DNA from: Pseudonocardia halophobica
GTDB lineage: Bacteria > Actinomycetota > Actinomycetes > Mycobacteriales > Pseudonocardiaceae
Reading direction: 5' to 3'
DNA: 64,000 bases
NCBI RefSeq assembly: GCF_027922425.1
Contig: NZ_BSFQ01000033.1
Coordinates: 1 to 64,000, forward strand
This document shows, in pieces, positions 15,886 through 23,507 of this stretch. Every line of letters begins with the position of its first letter. The stretch's first letter is position 1. Position numbers and translations under genes: made by a program. The notes below the pieces were generated by a model, which had not been told where the DNA came from, did not search any database, and saw nothing but the letters and a program-made list of their open reading frames with translations.

Positions 15886-16653
15886 GTGTCCCGTGAGCTC
15901 GAGGGGCAGGTCGCCCTCGTCACCGGTGCGACGTCCGGCCTCGGCCGGCGCTTCGCCGAGGTCCTCGCCGGCGCCGGCGCCGTGGTCGCCGCGGCCGGCC
16001 GCCGCGCGGACCGGTTGGAGGAGCTGGCGAAGGAGATCGAGGCCTCCGGGGGGCGGTGCCTGCCCCTGCAGCTGGACGTCTCGCGCGCGGAGGAGATCCC
16101 GGCCGCGGTCGACCGTGTGGAGGCCGAGCTCGGGCCCGTCACGATCCTGGTGAACAACGCCGGCGTCCCCGACGCCAAGCGGGCCCACCGGATGCCGCTC
16201 GAGGTCGTCGACGCCGTGCTCGACACCAACGTCCGCGGCCCGTGGCTGCTCGCGACCGAGGTGGGCCGCCGGCTGATCGCGGCCGAGCGGCCCGGCCGGA
16301 TCGTCAACATCTCGTCGATGAGCGCCTTCGACTACCGCAACGGCGGCGCGGCCGCGCTGTACTCGGTGAGCAAGGCGGCGCTCAATCGGATGACCGAGGT
16401 GCTCGCCGTGGAGTGGGCGCAGCACCGGATCAACGTCAACGGCATCGCCCCGGGCGCCTTCCTCACCGAGATGATGGAGGGCATGATCGAGCGCCTGCAC
16501 ACGGACGCCGAGGGCCTGGCGGAACCCTTCCCGCGCAAGCGCCTCGGCGCCCCGGAGCAGCTCGACAGCACGCTGCTGTACCTGTGCTCGCCGGCGTCGG
16601 AGCTGGTCACCGGCACGGTGATCAAGGTCGACGACGGCCAGCACCAGCGCTGA
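15886..16653 (+). CDS. Short-chain dehydrogenase/reductase
   Basis: 255 aa classical SDR: cofactor motif TGATSGLG (~14-21), NNAG (~90), catalytic Ser region NISSMSAF and YSVSK (Tyr/Lys, ~159-163). It should be an NAD(P)-dependent alcohol/ketone oxidoreductase; the substrate is unknown. The GTG at 15886 is preferred over 15880 because GGAG lies 8 nt before it. It has its own promoter and converges with the NtaA-type monooxygenase gene, whose stop is 3 bp away, so it is probably not part of that unit. Confidence 0.88.
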   Translation: MSRELEGQVALVTGATSGLGRRFAEVLAGAGAVVAAAGRRADRLEELAKEIEASGGRCLPLQLDVSRAEEIPAAVDRVEAELGPVTILVNNAGVPDAKRAHRMPLEVVDAVLDTNVRGPWLLATEVGRRLIAAERPGRIVNISSMSAFDYRNGGAAALYSVSKAALNRMTEVLAVEWAQHRINVNGIAPGAFLTEMMEGMIERLHTDAEGLAEPFPRKRLGAPEQLDSTLLYLCSPASELVTGTVIKVDDGQHQR

Positions 16654-16656
16654 GGG

Positions 16657-18030
16657 TCACTCCGCGACGGCGGTCCCCAGGTCCGTCGCCGCGGTGGTCG
16701 GCGCCGGCTTCAGGCCGAGGTGCTCGCGCAGCGTGGTGCCCTCGTACTCGGTGCGGAAGACCCCGCGCTCCTGCAGCAGCGGCACCACGGTGTCGGCGAA
16801 CTCGTCGAGCCCGCCGGGCGTGATGTGCGGGACGAGCACGAACCCGTCCGAAGCGTCCGCCTGCACGAACTCGTCGAGCAGCTCGGCGATCCGGCCCGGT
16901 GTGCCGATGAAGTTCTGCCGGCCGGTCACCTCGATGATCACCTCGCGGGTGCTGAGGTGCTTGGCCTCGGCGAGCTCGCGCCACTCGTTCGCGGTCGCGA
17001 TCGGGTCCCGGTACATCCGGACGCTCGCGCGGCCCCGGGAGATCGTGTTCTCGCCGACGACGGGGTCCACGGTGGGCAGCGGGCCGTCCGGGTCGTGGTC
17101 GGACAGGTCGCGGTTCCACAGCTGCTCGAGGAACTTGATCGCGGTGGCCGGGCTGACCTGCTGGTACCGGACGTGCCGGGCCTTCTCCTGGGCCTCGGCC
17201 TCGGTGTCGCCCAGCACGAACGTGGCCGCCGGCATGATCTTGAGGTCGTCGGGGGAGCGGCCGTACTTCGCCAGCCGGCCCTTGACGTCCGCGTAGAAGG
17301 CCTGGCCCGCCTCGAGCGTGCCGTGCCGGGTGAAGATCGCGTCCGCCCCGGAGGCGGCGAACTCGCGGCCCTCCTCGGAGTCGCCGGCCTGCAGGATCAC
17401 CGGGCGGCCCTGCGGGCTGCGCGGCACCGGGAACCGCCCGTGGATGTCGAACTGGTCCGAGCGGATCGCGAAGTCGCCGCCCGGCCGCCAGAACTCGCCG
17501 GTCTCCTTGTCGGCCACGATCTCGTCGCCCCGCCAGGAGTCGAACAGCTCCCAGGTGGCGGCGAGGAACTCCTTGGCGCGCAGGTACCGCTTCTCCTGCG
17601 GCAGGAAGCCGCCGCGGCGGAAGTTCTCGCCGGTGAACTCGTCCCATGAGGTGACGACGTTCCACGCGGCGCGGCCGGCGGACAGGTGGTCGAGCGAGGC
17701 GAACTGGCGGGCGACCTCGTACGGCTCGTTGAAGGTCGAGTTGATCGTCCCGGCCAGCCCGAGCCGGTCGGTGACGGCGGCGAGCGCGGCCAGGATCGTG
17801 AACGTGTCCGGCCGCCCGACGACGTCGAGGTCGTAGATCAGCCCGTTCTGCTCGCGCAGCCGCAGCCCCTCGGCGAGGAACAGGAAGTCGAACCTCGCCC
17901 ACTCGGCGGTCCGGGCGAAGTGCAGGAACGAGTCGAACTCGATGTGGCTGCCGGCCTCCGGGTCGCTCCACACCGTGGTGTTGTTGACGCCGGGGAAGTG
18001 CGCGGCGAGGTGGATCTGCTTGCGCGGCAT
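16657..18030 (-). CDS. NtaA/SnaA/DszA-type FMN-dependent monooxygenase
   Basis: 457 aa, the length of the NtaA/SnaA/DszA branch of luciferase-like monooxygenases, which use FMNH2 and O2 on organosulfur, nitrilotriacetate or similar compounds. Typical features: IHLAAHFPGVNNTTVW start, ARTAEWARFDFLFLAEG, STFNEPYEVARQFASLDHLSAGRAAWNVVTS, and a C-terminal EYEGTTLREHL. GGGAGGA precedes the ATG. It is 19 bp after a second luciferase-family gene, and both follow a sulfur-type leader peptide, pointing to sulfur scavenging (inference). The reductase partner is not adjacent. Confidence 0.88.
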   Translation of the reverse strand: MPRKQIHLAAHFPGVNNTTVWSDPEAGSHIEFDSFLHFARTAEWARFDFLFLAEGLRLREQNGLIYDLDVVGRPDTFTILAALAAVTDRLGLAGTINSTFNEPYEVARQFASLDHLSAGRAAWNVVTSWDEFTGENFRRGGFLPQEKRYLRAKEFLAATWELFDSWRGDEIVADKETGEFWRPGGDFAIRSDQFDIHGRFPVPRSPQGRPVILQAGDSEEGREFAASGADAIFTRHGTLEAGQAFYADVKGRLAKYGRSPDDLKIMPAATFVLGDTEAEAQEKARHVRYQQVSPATAIKFLEQLWNRDLSDHDPDGPLPTVDPVVGENTISRGRASVRMYRDPIATANEWRELAEAKHLSTREVIIEVTGRQNFIGTPGRIAELLDEFVQADASDGFVLVPHITPGGLDEFADTVVPLLQERGVFRTEYEGTTLREHLGLKPAPTTAATDLGTAVAE

Positions 18031-18049
18031 GCGGTGTCCTCCCGGGCGG

Positions 18050-19204
18050 TCAGGCGGCGTAGCGGTCGGCGGGGCGGTCGAGGCCGAACAGCCCGCGCAG
18101 GGTGTCGGCCTCGTAGGCGGTGCGGAAGGCGCCGCGGCGCTGCAGCTCCGGGACGAGCCCGCGGGTGATCTGCGCGAGGTCGTGGTCGACGGAGCCGGGG
18201 CGCAGCCGGGCGCCGGCGAGCCCGGCCTCCTGCCACTCCAGCAGCAGGTCGGCCAGCTCGGCGGGGGTGCCGACGACGATCCGGGCGTCGCTGACCAGCT
18301 CGCGTCCGAGCCGGGTGTCCATGCGGCCCTTGCGGTCCCGCGCGGCCTCGGCGCTCTCGTCGAGGAACACCACGACGTCGCCCAGCACGTGCAGCGGCTC
18401 CTCCGCCCTTCCGGCCGCCTCCTGCTCGCGGCGGATCTCGCCCAGGATCGGGGCCACGTCGGCGGTCTCCTGCGGGGTCACGAAGCCCAGGTCGCAGGAG
18501 CGCGCGACGAGCCGGTAGGCGTAGTCGCGGTGCGCGAGCGCGGCGACCAGCGGCTGCCCCTGCGGCGGCCGCGGGGTGATCGACGGACCGCGCACGGAGA
18601 AGAACCGGCCCTCGAAGTCGATGTAGTGCAGCTTGTCCCGGTCGACGAACCGGCCGGTCGCCGCGTCGCGGATCTCGGCGTCGTCCTCCCAGCTGTCCCA
18701 CAGCCGGCGGACGACCTCGACCCAGTCCGCGGCCTCGTCGAACAGCTCCGGCGCGTCCTCCCGGGCGATCTCCCGCCGCCCGACGAGCGCCGCCTCGTCC
18801 GGACGCGTGGACACCCGCACCCGCACCCCGGCGCGGCCGGTGCTCACGTAGTCGAGCGTCGCGATGCCCTTCGAGAAGTGGAAGGGCTCGGTGTGGGTGG
18901 TGACGGCGGTCGGCACGATCCCGACGTGCGAGGTCAGCGGCGCGACCCTGGCCGCGACGAGCAGCGCGTCGAGCCGGCCCCGGACCTGGTCGGTGCGCTC
19001 GTCGGGCTGATGAGGGCGCGAGGACTGGATCGCGAACCCGTCCTCGATCGTGACCAGGTCGAGCAGGCCGTGCTCGGCCTCGCGGACCTGGTCGGCCCAG
19101 TAGCCGGCGTCGAACAACGCGGCGGGGCGGGCCTCGGGCTCGCGCCACGAGGCGGGGTGCCAGCCGGTGCCCTCGAGGGCGACGGCGAGGTGCAGGGGGG
19201 TCAT
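18050..19204 (-). CDS. Luciferase-like (LLM class) flavin-dependent monooxygenase
   Basis: 384 aa from the ATG reading MTPLHLAVALEGTGWHPASW. The family pattern is visible: GYWADQVREAEHGLLDLVTIEDGFAI, SHVGIVPTAVTTHTEPFHFSKGIATLDYVSTGRAGVRVR and a C-terminal FRTAYEADTLRGLFGLDRP that mirrors the end of the neighbouring NtaA-type protein. The two genes are co-transcribed, this one first, and probably act in one organosulfur or similar pathway. A short leader peptide gene lies ~45 bp upstream on the same strand. The exact substrate cannot be told. Confidence 0.86.
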   Translation of the reverse strand: MTPLHLAVALEGTGWHPASWREPEARPAALFDAGYWADQVREAEHGLLDLVTIEDGFAIQSSRPHQPDERTDQVRGRLDALLVAARVAPLTSHVGIVPTAVTTHTEPFHFSKGIATLDYVSTGRAGVRVRVSTRPDEAALVGRREIAREDAPELFDEAADWVEVVRRLWDSWEDDAEIRDAATGRFVDRDKLHYIDFEGRFFSVRGPSITPRPPQGQPLVAALAHRDYAYRLVARSCDLGFVTPQETADVAPILGEIRREQEAAGRAEEPLHVLGDVVVFLDESAEAARDRKGRMDTRLGRELVSDARIVVGTPAELADLLLEWQEAGLAGARLRPGSVDHDLAQITRGLVPELQRRGAFRTAYEADTLRGLFGLDRPADRYAA

Positions 19205-19248
19205 CCGACAGCTCTCCCTGGGGACGGGTCGAGGAAGGGGCGTGCGCG

Positions 19249-19326
19249 TCAGCGGGCGCGACAGCCGGTGGTCGTGACGAGGCAGCGGTCGATCCACCGC
19301 CGCTGCGTCAGTACCCCGGGGACCAC
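19249..19326 (-). CDS. Short leader peptide of the actinobacterial RRxID...C type
   Basis: A 25-codon frame from a GTG ends TQRRWIDRCLVTTTGCRAR-stop, 44 bp before the luciferase-like gene. The R-R-x-I-D-x-C/R-x-V-x-x-x-x-C pattern matches the tiny 'putative leader peptides' that precede sulfur-assimilation, cysteine/methionine transport and organosulfur genes in actinobacteria, where translation of the Cys codons is thought to tune downstream expression. The start could instead be the CTG a few codons later. The motif, the position and the monooxygenase neighbours agree. Confidence 0.6.
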   Translation of the reverse strand: MVPGVLTQRRWIDRCLVTTTGCRAR

Positions 19327-19380
19327 ACCGACGACACTAACCGCGGGCCGGGCCGAAGACGACGTCGTAAGGTCCGGGGC

Positions 19381-20256
19381 GTGGCAGGGACGACACGAAC
19401 GACCCCGGACGCCGACGGCTACGCGCTCGCCTACGAGCGGGCCGGGACCGGCGGCCCCGTGCTGCTGCTGCACGGCTGGCCCGGCGACCGCGGCGACTGG
19501 GCCGCCGTCGCGCACCTGCTCGCCGACGCGGGCACGGCGGACGTGGTGTGGCCCGACCTGCGGGGGTTCGGCGAGTCGGACAAGCACGAGGGCGGCGACG
19601 TCGCGGCGGCGGGTCAGGCCCGCAGCGCGCTCGCCCTGCTCGACGAGCTCGGCCTCGAGCGCGCGGTCGTCGCGGGCTACGACGTCGGGAGCCGGGTGGC
19701 GCAGACGCTGGCCACCGAGCACCCGGACCGGGTCGCGGCGCTGGTCCTCGCGCCGCCGCTGCCGGGTGCGGGCCGGCGCGTGCTGGAGCCCGAGGCCGCG
19801 GCCGAGTTCTGGTACCAGCACTTCCACCGGCTCGGGCTGCCCGAGCAGGTGATCGACGGCCGGCCCGACGCGGTGCGCGCCTACCTGCGGCACTTCTGGG
19901 AGCACTGGTCGGGCCCGGACTTCACCGTGGAGGAGGAGCGGCTCGACCGGCTGACCGAGCGGTACTCGCCGCCGGGGGCGTTCACGGCGTCGATCGGCTG
20001 GTACCGCAGCGGCTCCGGCATGATCGCGCGCTCGCTCGCCGAGGAGCCGCCGGCGAACCGGATCACCGTGCCGACCACGGTGCTGTGGCCCGAGCACGAC
20101 CCGCTGTTCCCCCGCGCCTGGGCCGACCGGCTCGACGACTGGTTCGAGAAGGTGGACCTGCGCCCGCTCGACGGCGTCGGTCACTTCTCACCGGTGGAGG
20201 CGCCGGACCGGTGGGCGGCCGTGCTCACCGAGGTGCTCGAGGGGGCCCGCGGGTGA
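19381..20256 (+). CDS. Alpha/beta hydrolase, epoxide-hydrolase-like
   Basis: 291 aa. Oxyanion motif LLLHGWPG (~28-35), nucleophile elbow AGYDVGSR with Asp at D101 as in epoxide hydrolases and haloalkane dehalogenases, acid region LWPEHDPLFP, and catalytic His in VGHFSPVEAPD. It probably opens an epoxide or cleaves an ester or halide; the exact reaction is not decided by sequence. The stop overlaps the GTG of a luciferase-family gene (GTGA), followed in turn by a MarR regulator, forming a three-gene operon divergent from the two monooxygenases. Confidence 0.87.
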   Translation: MAGTTRTTPDADGYALAYERAGTGGPVLLLHGWPGDRGDWAAVAHLLADAGTADVVWPDLRGFGESDKHEGGDVAAAGQARSALALLDELGLERAVVAGYDVGSRVAQTLATEHPDRVAALVLAPPLPGAGRRVLEPEAAAEFWYQHFHRLGLPEQVIDGRPDAVRAYLRHFWEHWSGPDFTVEEERLDRLTERYSPPGAFTASIGWYRSGSGMIARSLAEEPPANRITVPTTVLWPEHDPLFPRAWADRLDDWFEKVDLRPLDGVGHFSPVEAPDRWAAVLTEVLEGARG

Positions 20257-21392
20257 GCCTCCCGCTGTCGATCCTCGACCTCTCGCCCGTCCCCGCGGGC
20301 GGGACGCCCGGCGACGCGCTGCGGAACTCGATCGACCTCGCGCGGGCGGCGGAGGCGGCGGGCTACCACCGCTACTGGGTGGCCGAGCACCACCTCGTCA
20401 CCGGCGTCGCGTCCTCGTCCACCCCGGTGCTGGTCGCCCTGATCGCGGCGGCGACCGAGCGCATCCGGGTGGGGTCCGGCGCGGTGCAGCTGCCGCACAC
20501 CCGGCCGGTGCAGGTCGCCGAGCAGTTCGGCACCGTGGCCGCCGTCCATCCCGGACGGATCGACGTCGGGCTCGGGCGCTTCGACCTGCACCGCATCCTG
20601 CGGCTGATCAGGAACGGTCCCACGGGGCGCCCGGGCGGCCGCCCGCCGGAGACCCGCACCGTCGACGGGCTGCTGCTGCCGAAGCCGGGGAAGGTCCCGT
20701 CGGACCTGGGGCTGTACGGCTGCCTCGCCGAGCTGCTCGGCTTCGACCCCGACCAGGAGCCGCCGGACTACGGCCGGGAGGTCGGCGAGATCCTCGCCTA
20801 CTTCGCCGGGACCGCCCGGGGCCCGCGCGACGAACCGCTGCACGTCACGCCCGCGGAGGGCGCCGACGTCGACGTCGTGGTGCTCGGCTCGACGCCGGGG
20901 GAGAGCGCGCGGGTGGCCGGGCAGTACGGGCTGCCGTTCGCGGCGAGCTACCACCTCGTGCCGCACCTGGTGCTCGACGCCGTCGCCGCCTACCGCGAGG
21001 CCTTCCGGCCCGGCCGGGTGGCCGAGCCGCGCGTGATCGTGTCCGCGGACGTCGTCGTCGCGGAGACGGACGAGCGGGCCCGCGAGCTCGCCGCGCCCTA
21101 CGGCCAGTGGGTGCTCGACATCCGCACCGGCCTCGGGGCCCGGCCGTACGTGACGCCGGCCGAGGCGCGCGCCCGGGAGTGGACGCCGGAGGAGCGGGCC
21201 GGGGTCGCCGACCGCGTCGACACCCAGTTCGTCGGCGCGCCGGACACGGTGTGCGAGCGGCTCGCCACCCTCGCCCGCGTGACCGGGGCGGACGAGCTGC
21301 TGGTCACCACCATCACCACCGACCACGCCGACCGGGTCCGCAGCCACGAGCTGCTCGCCGAGGCATGGGCGGGGTGGCGGACGGGCGGATGA
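20253..21392 (+). CDS. Luciferase-like flavin-dependent oxidoreductase
   Basis: 379 aa LLM-class protein: LSILDLSPVPAGGTPGDALRNSIDLARAAEAAGYHRYWVAEHH at the start, then SSTPVLVALIAAATERIRVGSGAVQLPHTRPVQVAEQFGTVAAVHPGRIDVGLGR, a pattern of the FMN-binding barrel. A long insert (~125-200) with LLLPKPGK and YGREVGEILAYF follows. It likely uses reduced flavin from a separate reductase. It overlaps the hydrolase gene before it and the MarR gene after it, so all three should be translated together. Confidence 0.85.
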   Translation: MSLPLSILDLSPVPAGGTPGDALRNSIDLARAAEAAGYHRYWVAEHHLVTGVASSSTPVLVALIAAATERIRVGSGAVQLPHTRPVQVAEQFGTVAAVHPGRIDVGLGRFDLHRILRLIRNGPTGRPGGRPPETRTVDGLLLPKPGKVPSDLGLYGCLAELLGFDPDQEPPDYGREVGEILAYFAGTARGPRDEPLHVTPAEGADVDVVVLGSTPGESARVAGQYGLPFAASYHLVPHLVLDAVAAYREAFRPGRVAEPRVIVSADVVVAETDERARELAAPYGQWVLDIRTGLGARPYVTPAEARAREWTPEERAGVADRVDTQFVGAPDTVCERLATLARVTGADELLVTTITTDHADRVRSHELLAEAWAGWRTGG

Positions 21393-21838
21393 CGGATCCC
21401 GACGCCCTCGCGGACCGGCTCGCCGAGGTCTACCTGGTCGTCGGCCCGCTGTACCGGCGGGTGCTGCGGGAGGTGGAGGCCGACGGCCCCGGTGCCGGGG
21501 TGTCCGCGGGCGTGCGCGCCGTGCTGGACCTGCTGCACCGCACCGGCCCGATGACCGTGCCGCAGATGGGCCGGGCGCAGTCGCTGAGCCGGCAGTTCGT
21601 GCAGCGCATGGTCAACGACGCGCGGGAGGCCGGGCTGGTGGAGCGGGTGGACAACCCCGCCCACCGCCGCTCCGGCCTGGTGCGGCTCACCCCCGAGGGC
21701 CACCGCACGATCGGCGCGATCACCGAGTGGGAGCACGCGCGCCTGCGCACGCTGGCCGGGCGGGTCACGGGCGACGACGTCGAGGCCACCCTGCGCGTCC
21801 TGCGCGCGATGCTCGGGGAGCTCGACGAGACCGAGTGA
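21389..21838 (+). CDS. MarR-family transcriptional regulator
   Basis: 149 aa. Winged helix-turn-helix from ~45 to 115: VRAVLDLLHRTGPMTVPQMGRAQSLSRQFVQRMVNDAREAGLVERVDNPAHRRSGLVRLTPEGHRTIG, with the D-x-R-x-like wing NPAHRRS. It probably represses this hydrolase/oxidoreductase operon or the divergent monooxygenases. The ATG overlaps the preceding stop (ATGA). It converges with the acyl-CoA synthetase gene, 4 bp away. Confidence 0.88.
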   Translation: MTDPDALADRLAEVYLVVGPLYRRVLREVEADGPGAGVSAGVRAVLDLLHRTGPMTVPQMGRAQSLSRQFVQRMVNDAREAGLVERVDNPAHRRSGLVRLTPEGHRTIGAITEWEHARLRTLAGRVTGDDVEATLRVLRAMLGELDETE

Positions 21839-21842
21839 GGAC

Positions 21843-23441
21843 CTACCGTCCCTGCTGCCGCAGCAGGAAGCGCTGCACCTTCCCGCTGGGCGTCTTGGGC
21901 AGGGCGTCGACGAGGTGGACCCGGCGCGGGTAGGCGTGGGCGGCGTAGCGGGTCCGGACCAGCCGGGCCAGCTCGTCCGGCAGGTCCGGGGTCGCCTCGA
22001 CGCCCTCGCGCAGCACCACGAACGCCTCGACCACCTCGCCGCGCAGCTCGTCCGGCATCCCGACGACGGCGACCTCGGCGACGGCGGGGTGCGTCGACAG
22101 CACGGACTCGACGTCGAACGGGCCGATCCGGTAGCCCGCCATGATGATCACGTCGTCGTCCCGGGCGGAGAAGTACAGGTGGCCGTCGGCGTCGGCGCGG
22201 CCCGCGTCGCCGGTGAGGTACCAGCGGCCGTCCTCGCTGAACCGGTCGCCGCGGACGCCGCCCGCGTAGCCCTCGAACCACAGCAGCGGGCTGGCCGGCA
22301 CGTCGAGGGCGACGCGCCCGGGGGTGTCCGGCGGGACCTCCTGCCCGGAGCCGTCGTCGGCGAGGACGGCGACCCGGAAGCCCGGCAGCGGTCGGCCCAT
22401 CGAGCCCGGCCGGATCTCCGTGCGCAGGTCCGGGTGCCAGGCGTTGGCGACGACCATGCCGAGCTCGGTCTGCCCGTAGTGGTCGCGGATCTCCACGCCG
22501 AGGACCTCGCGGCCCCACGTCACGAGGTCCGGGTTCAGCGGTTCGCCCGCGCTGGAGCAGGTGCGCAGCCGCAACCCCTCGGGCGGGGCGGTCCCGGAGG
22601 CGCGCAGCCCGCGGTAGACGGTCGGGGCGGCCGCGAACGCCGTGACGCCGAACCGGCCGAGCACGTCCCACGTGGACCTCGCGGAGAAGCCGGCGTTCAG
22701 CAGGAGGGTGCGACGGCCGGTGGCCAGCGGGGCGAGCAGCGCGTAGTAGAGCCCGTAGGCCCAGCCGGGGTCGGCGGCGTTCCAGAACACGTCGTCGGCG
22801 GTGACGTCGAGCGCGAGCTCCTGGTAGGCGACCATCGACGCCAGCGCCTTCGCCGGGACGATCACGCCCTTGGGCTTGCCGGTGGTGCCGGAGGTGTAGA
22901 GCTGCACCATCGCGCCGTCCGGCCCGACGACGGCGGCGGGCGCGCCGGTGGGGGAGGCGCCGGCGAGCCGGTCCCAGTCCGCCGACCCGACCGTGACGAC
23001 GGTCCACCGCGCGTCGGCCGGCATGTCCTCACCCGGGTCGAGCTTCGGCCGCTGGGTCTCGTCCGTGATCACGACCGTGGTGCCGGAGGCGGTGAGCCGC
23101 AACGCGATCGCCTGCGGGGCGAAGGCGGTGAACAGCGGCACGTAGACCGCGCCCAGGCGCAGCACCGCGACCACCGTGACGAGCAGGTCCGCGGTCTTGG
23201 GCAGCAGCGTCGCCACCCGCGAACCGGGCCCGACCCCCAGCCCGGCGAGGCCGGCGGCGAGCCGCTCGGAGCGTTCGCGCAGCTCGCCGTGGGTGAGGTC
23301 GACGGCCGACAGGTCCCCGGCCACCAGCGTGGCCGCCACGTCCCCGGCCGGGTGCCGGTCGCACAGTTCCGCGGCCAGGCAGAGGTCCGCGCGCCCGTAG
23401 TGCTCCCGCAGCTCCGTGGCCCGCGTCGTCGCGTCGGTCAT
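21843..23441 (-). CDS. Acyl-CoA synthetase (AMP-forming)
   Basis: 532 aa ANL-family ligase: P-loop-like YTSGTTGKPKG (~193-203), the DHYGQTELGM A5 motif (~330), YLTGDAGRADADGHLYFSARDDD (A7/A8) and the C-terminal lysine in LPKTPSGKVQRFLLR. It activates a carboxylic acid to its CoA thioester via an acyl-AMP. The medium-chain/benzoate-type layout suggests an aromatic or short branched acid, but the substrate is open. The CoA-transferase gene lies just upstream on the same strand, so the two probably serve one catabolic route. Confidence 0.9.
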   Translation of the reverse strand: MTDATTRATELREHYGRADLCLAAELCDRHPAGDVAATLVAGDLSAVDLTHGELRERSERLAAGLAGLGVGPGSRVATLLPKTADLLVTVVAVLRLGAVYVPLFTAFAPQAIALRLTASGTTVVITDETQRPKLDPGEDMPADARWTVVTVGSADWDRLAGASPTGAPAAVVGPDGAMVQLYTSGTTGKPKGVIVPAKALASMVAYQELALDVTADDVFWNAADPGWAYGLYYALLAPLATGRRTLLLNAGFSARSTWDVLGRFGVTAFAAAPTVYRGLRASGTAPPEGLRLRTCSSAGEPLNPDLVTWGREVLGVEIRDHYGQTELGMVVANAWHPDLRTEIRPGSMGRPLPGFRVAVLADDGSGQEVPPDTPGRVALDVPASPLLWFEGYAGGVRGDRFSEDGRWYLTGDAGRADADGHLYFSARDDDVIIMAGYRIGPFDVESVLSTHPAVAEVAVVGMPDELRGEVVEAFVVLREGVEATPDLPDELARLVRTRYAAHAYPRRVHLVDALPKTPSGKVQRFLLRQQGR

Positions 23442-23507
23442 GCGGGTGATCGTGGCACAGCCGCGCGCCACCCACGGTCGGTCGCGGCCGTGGGTGGCGC
23501 GGCGGCG

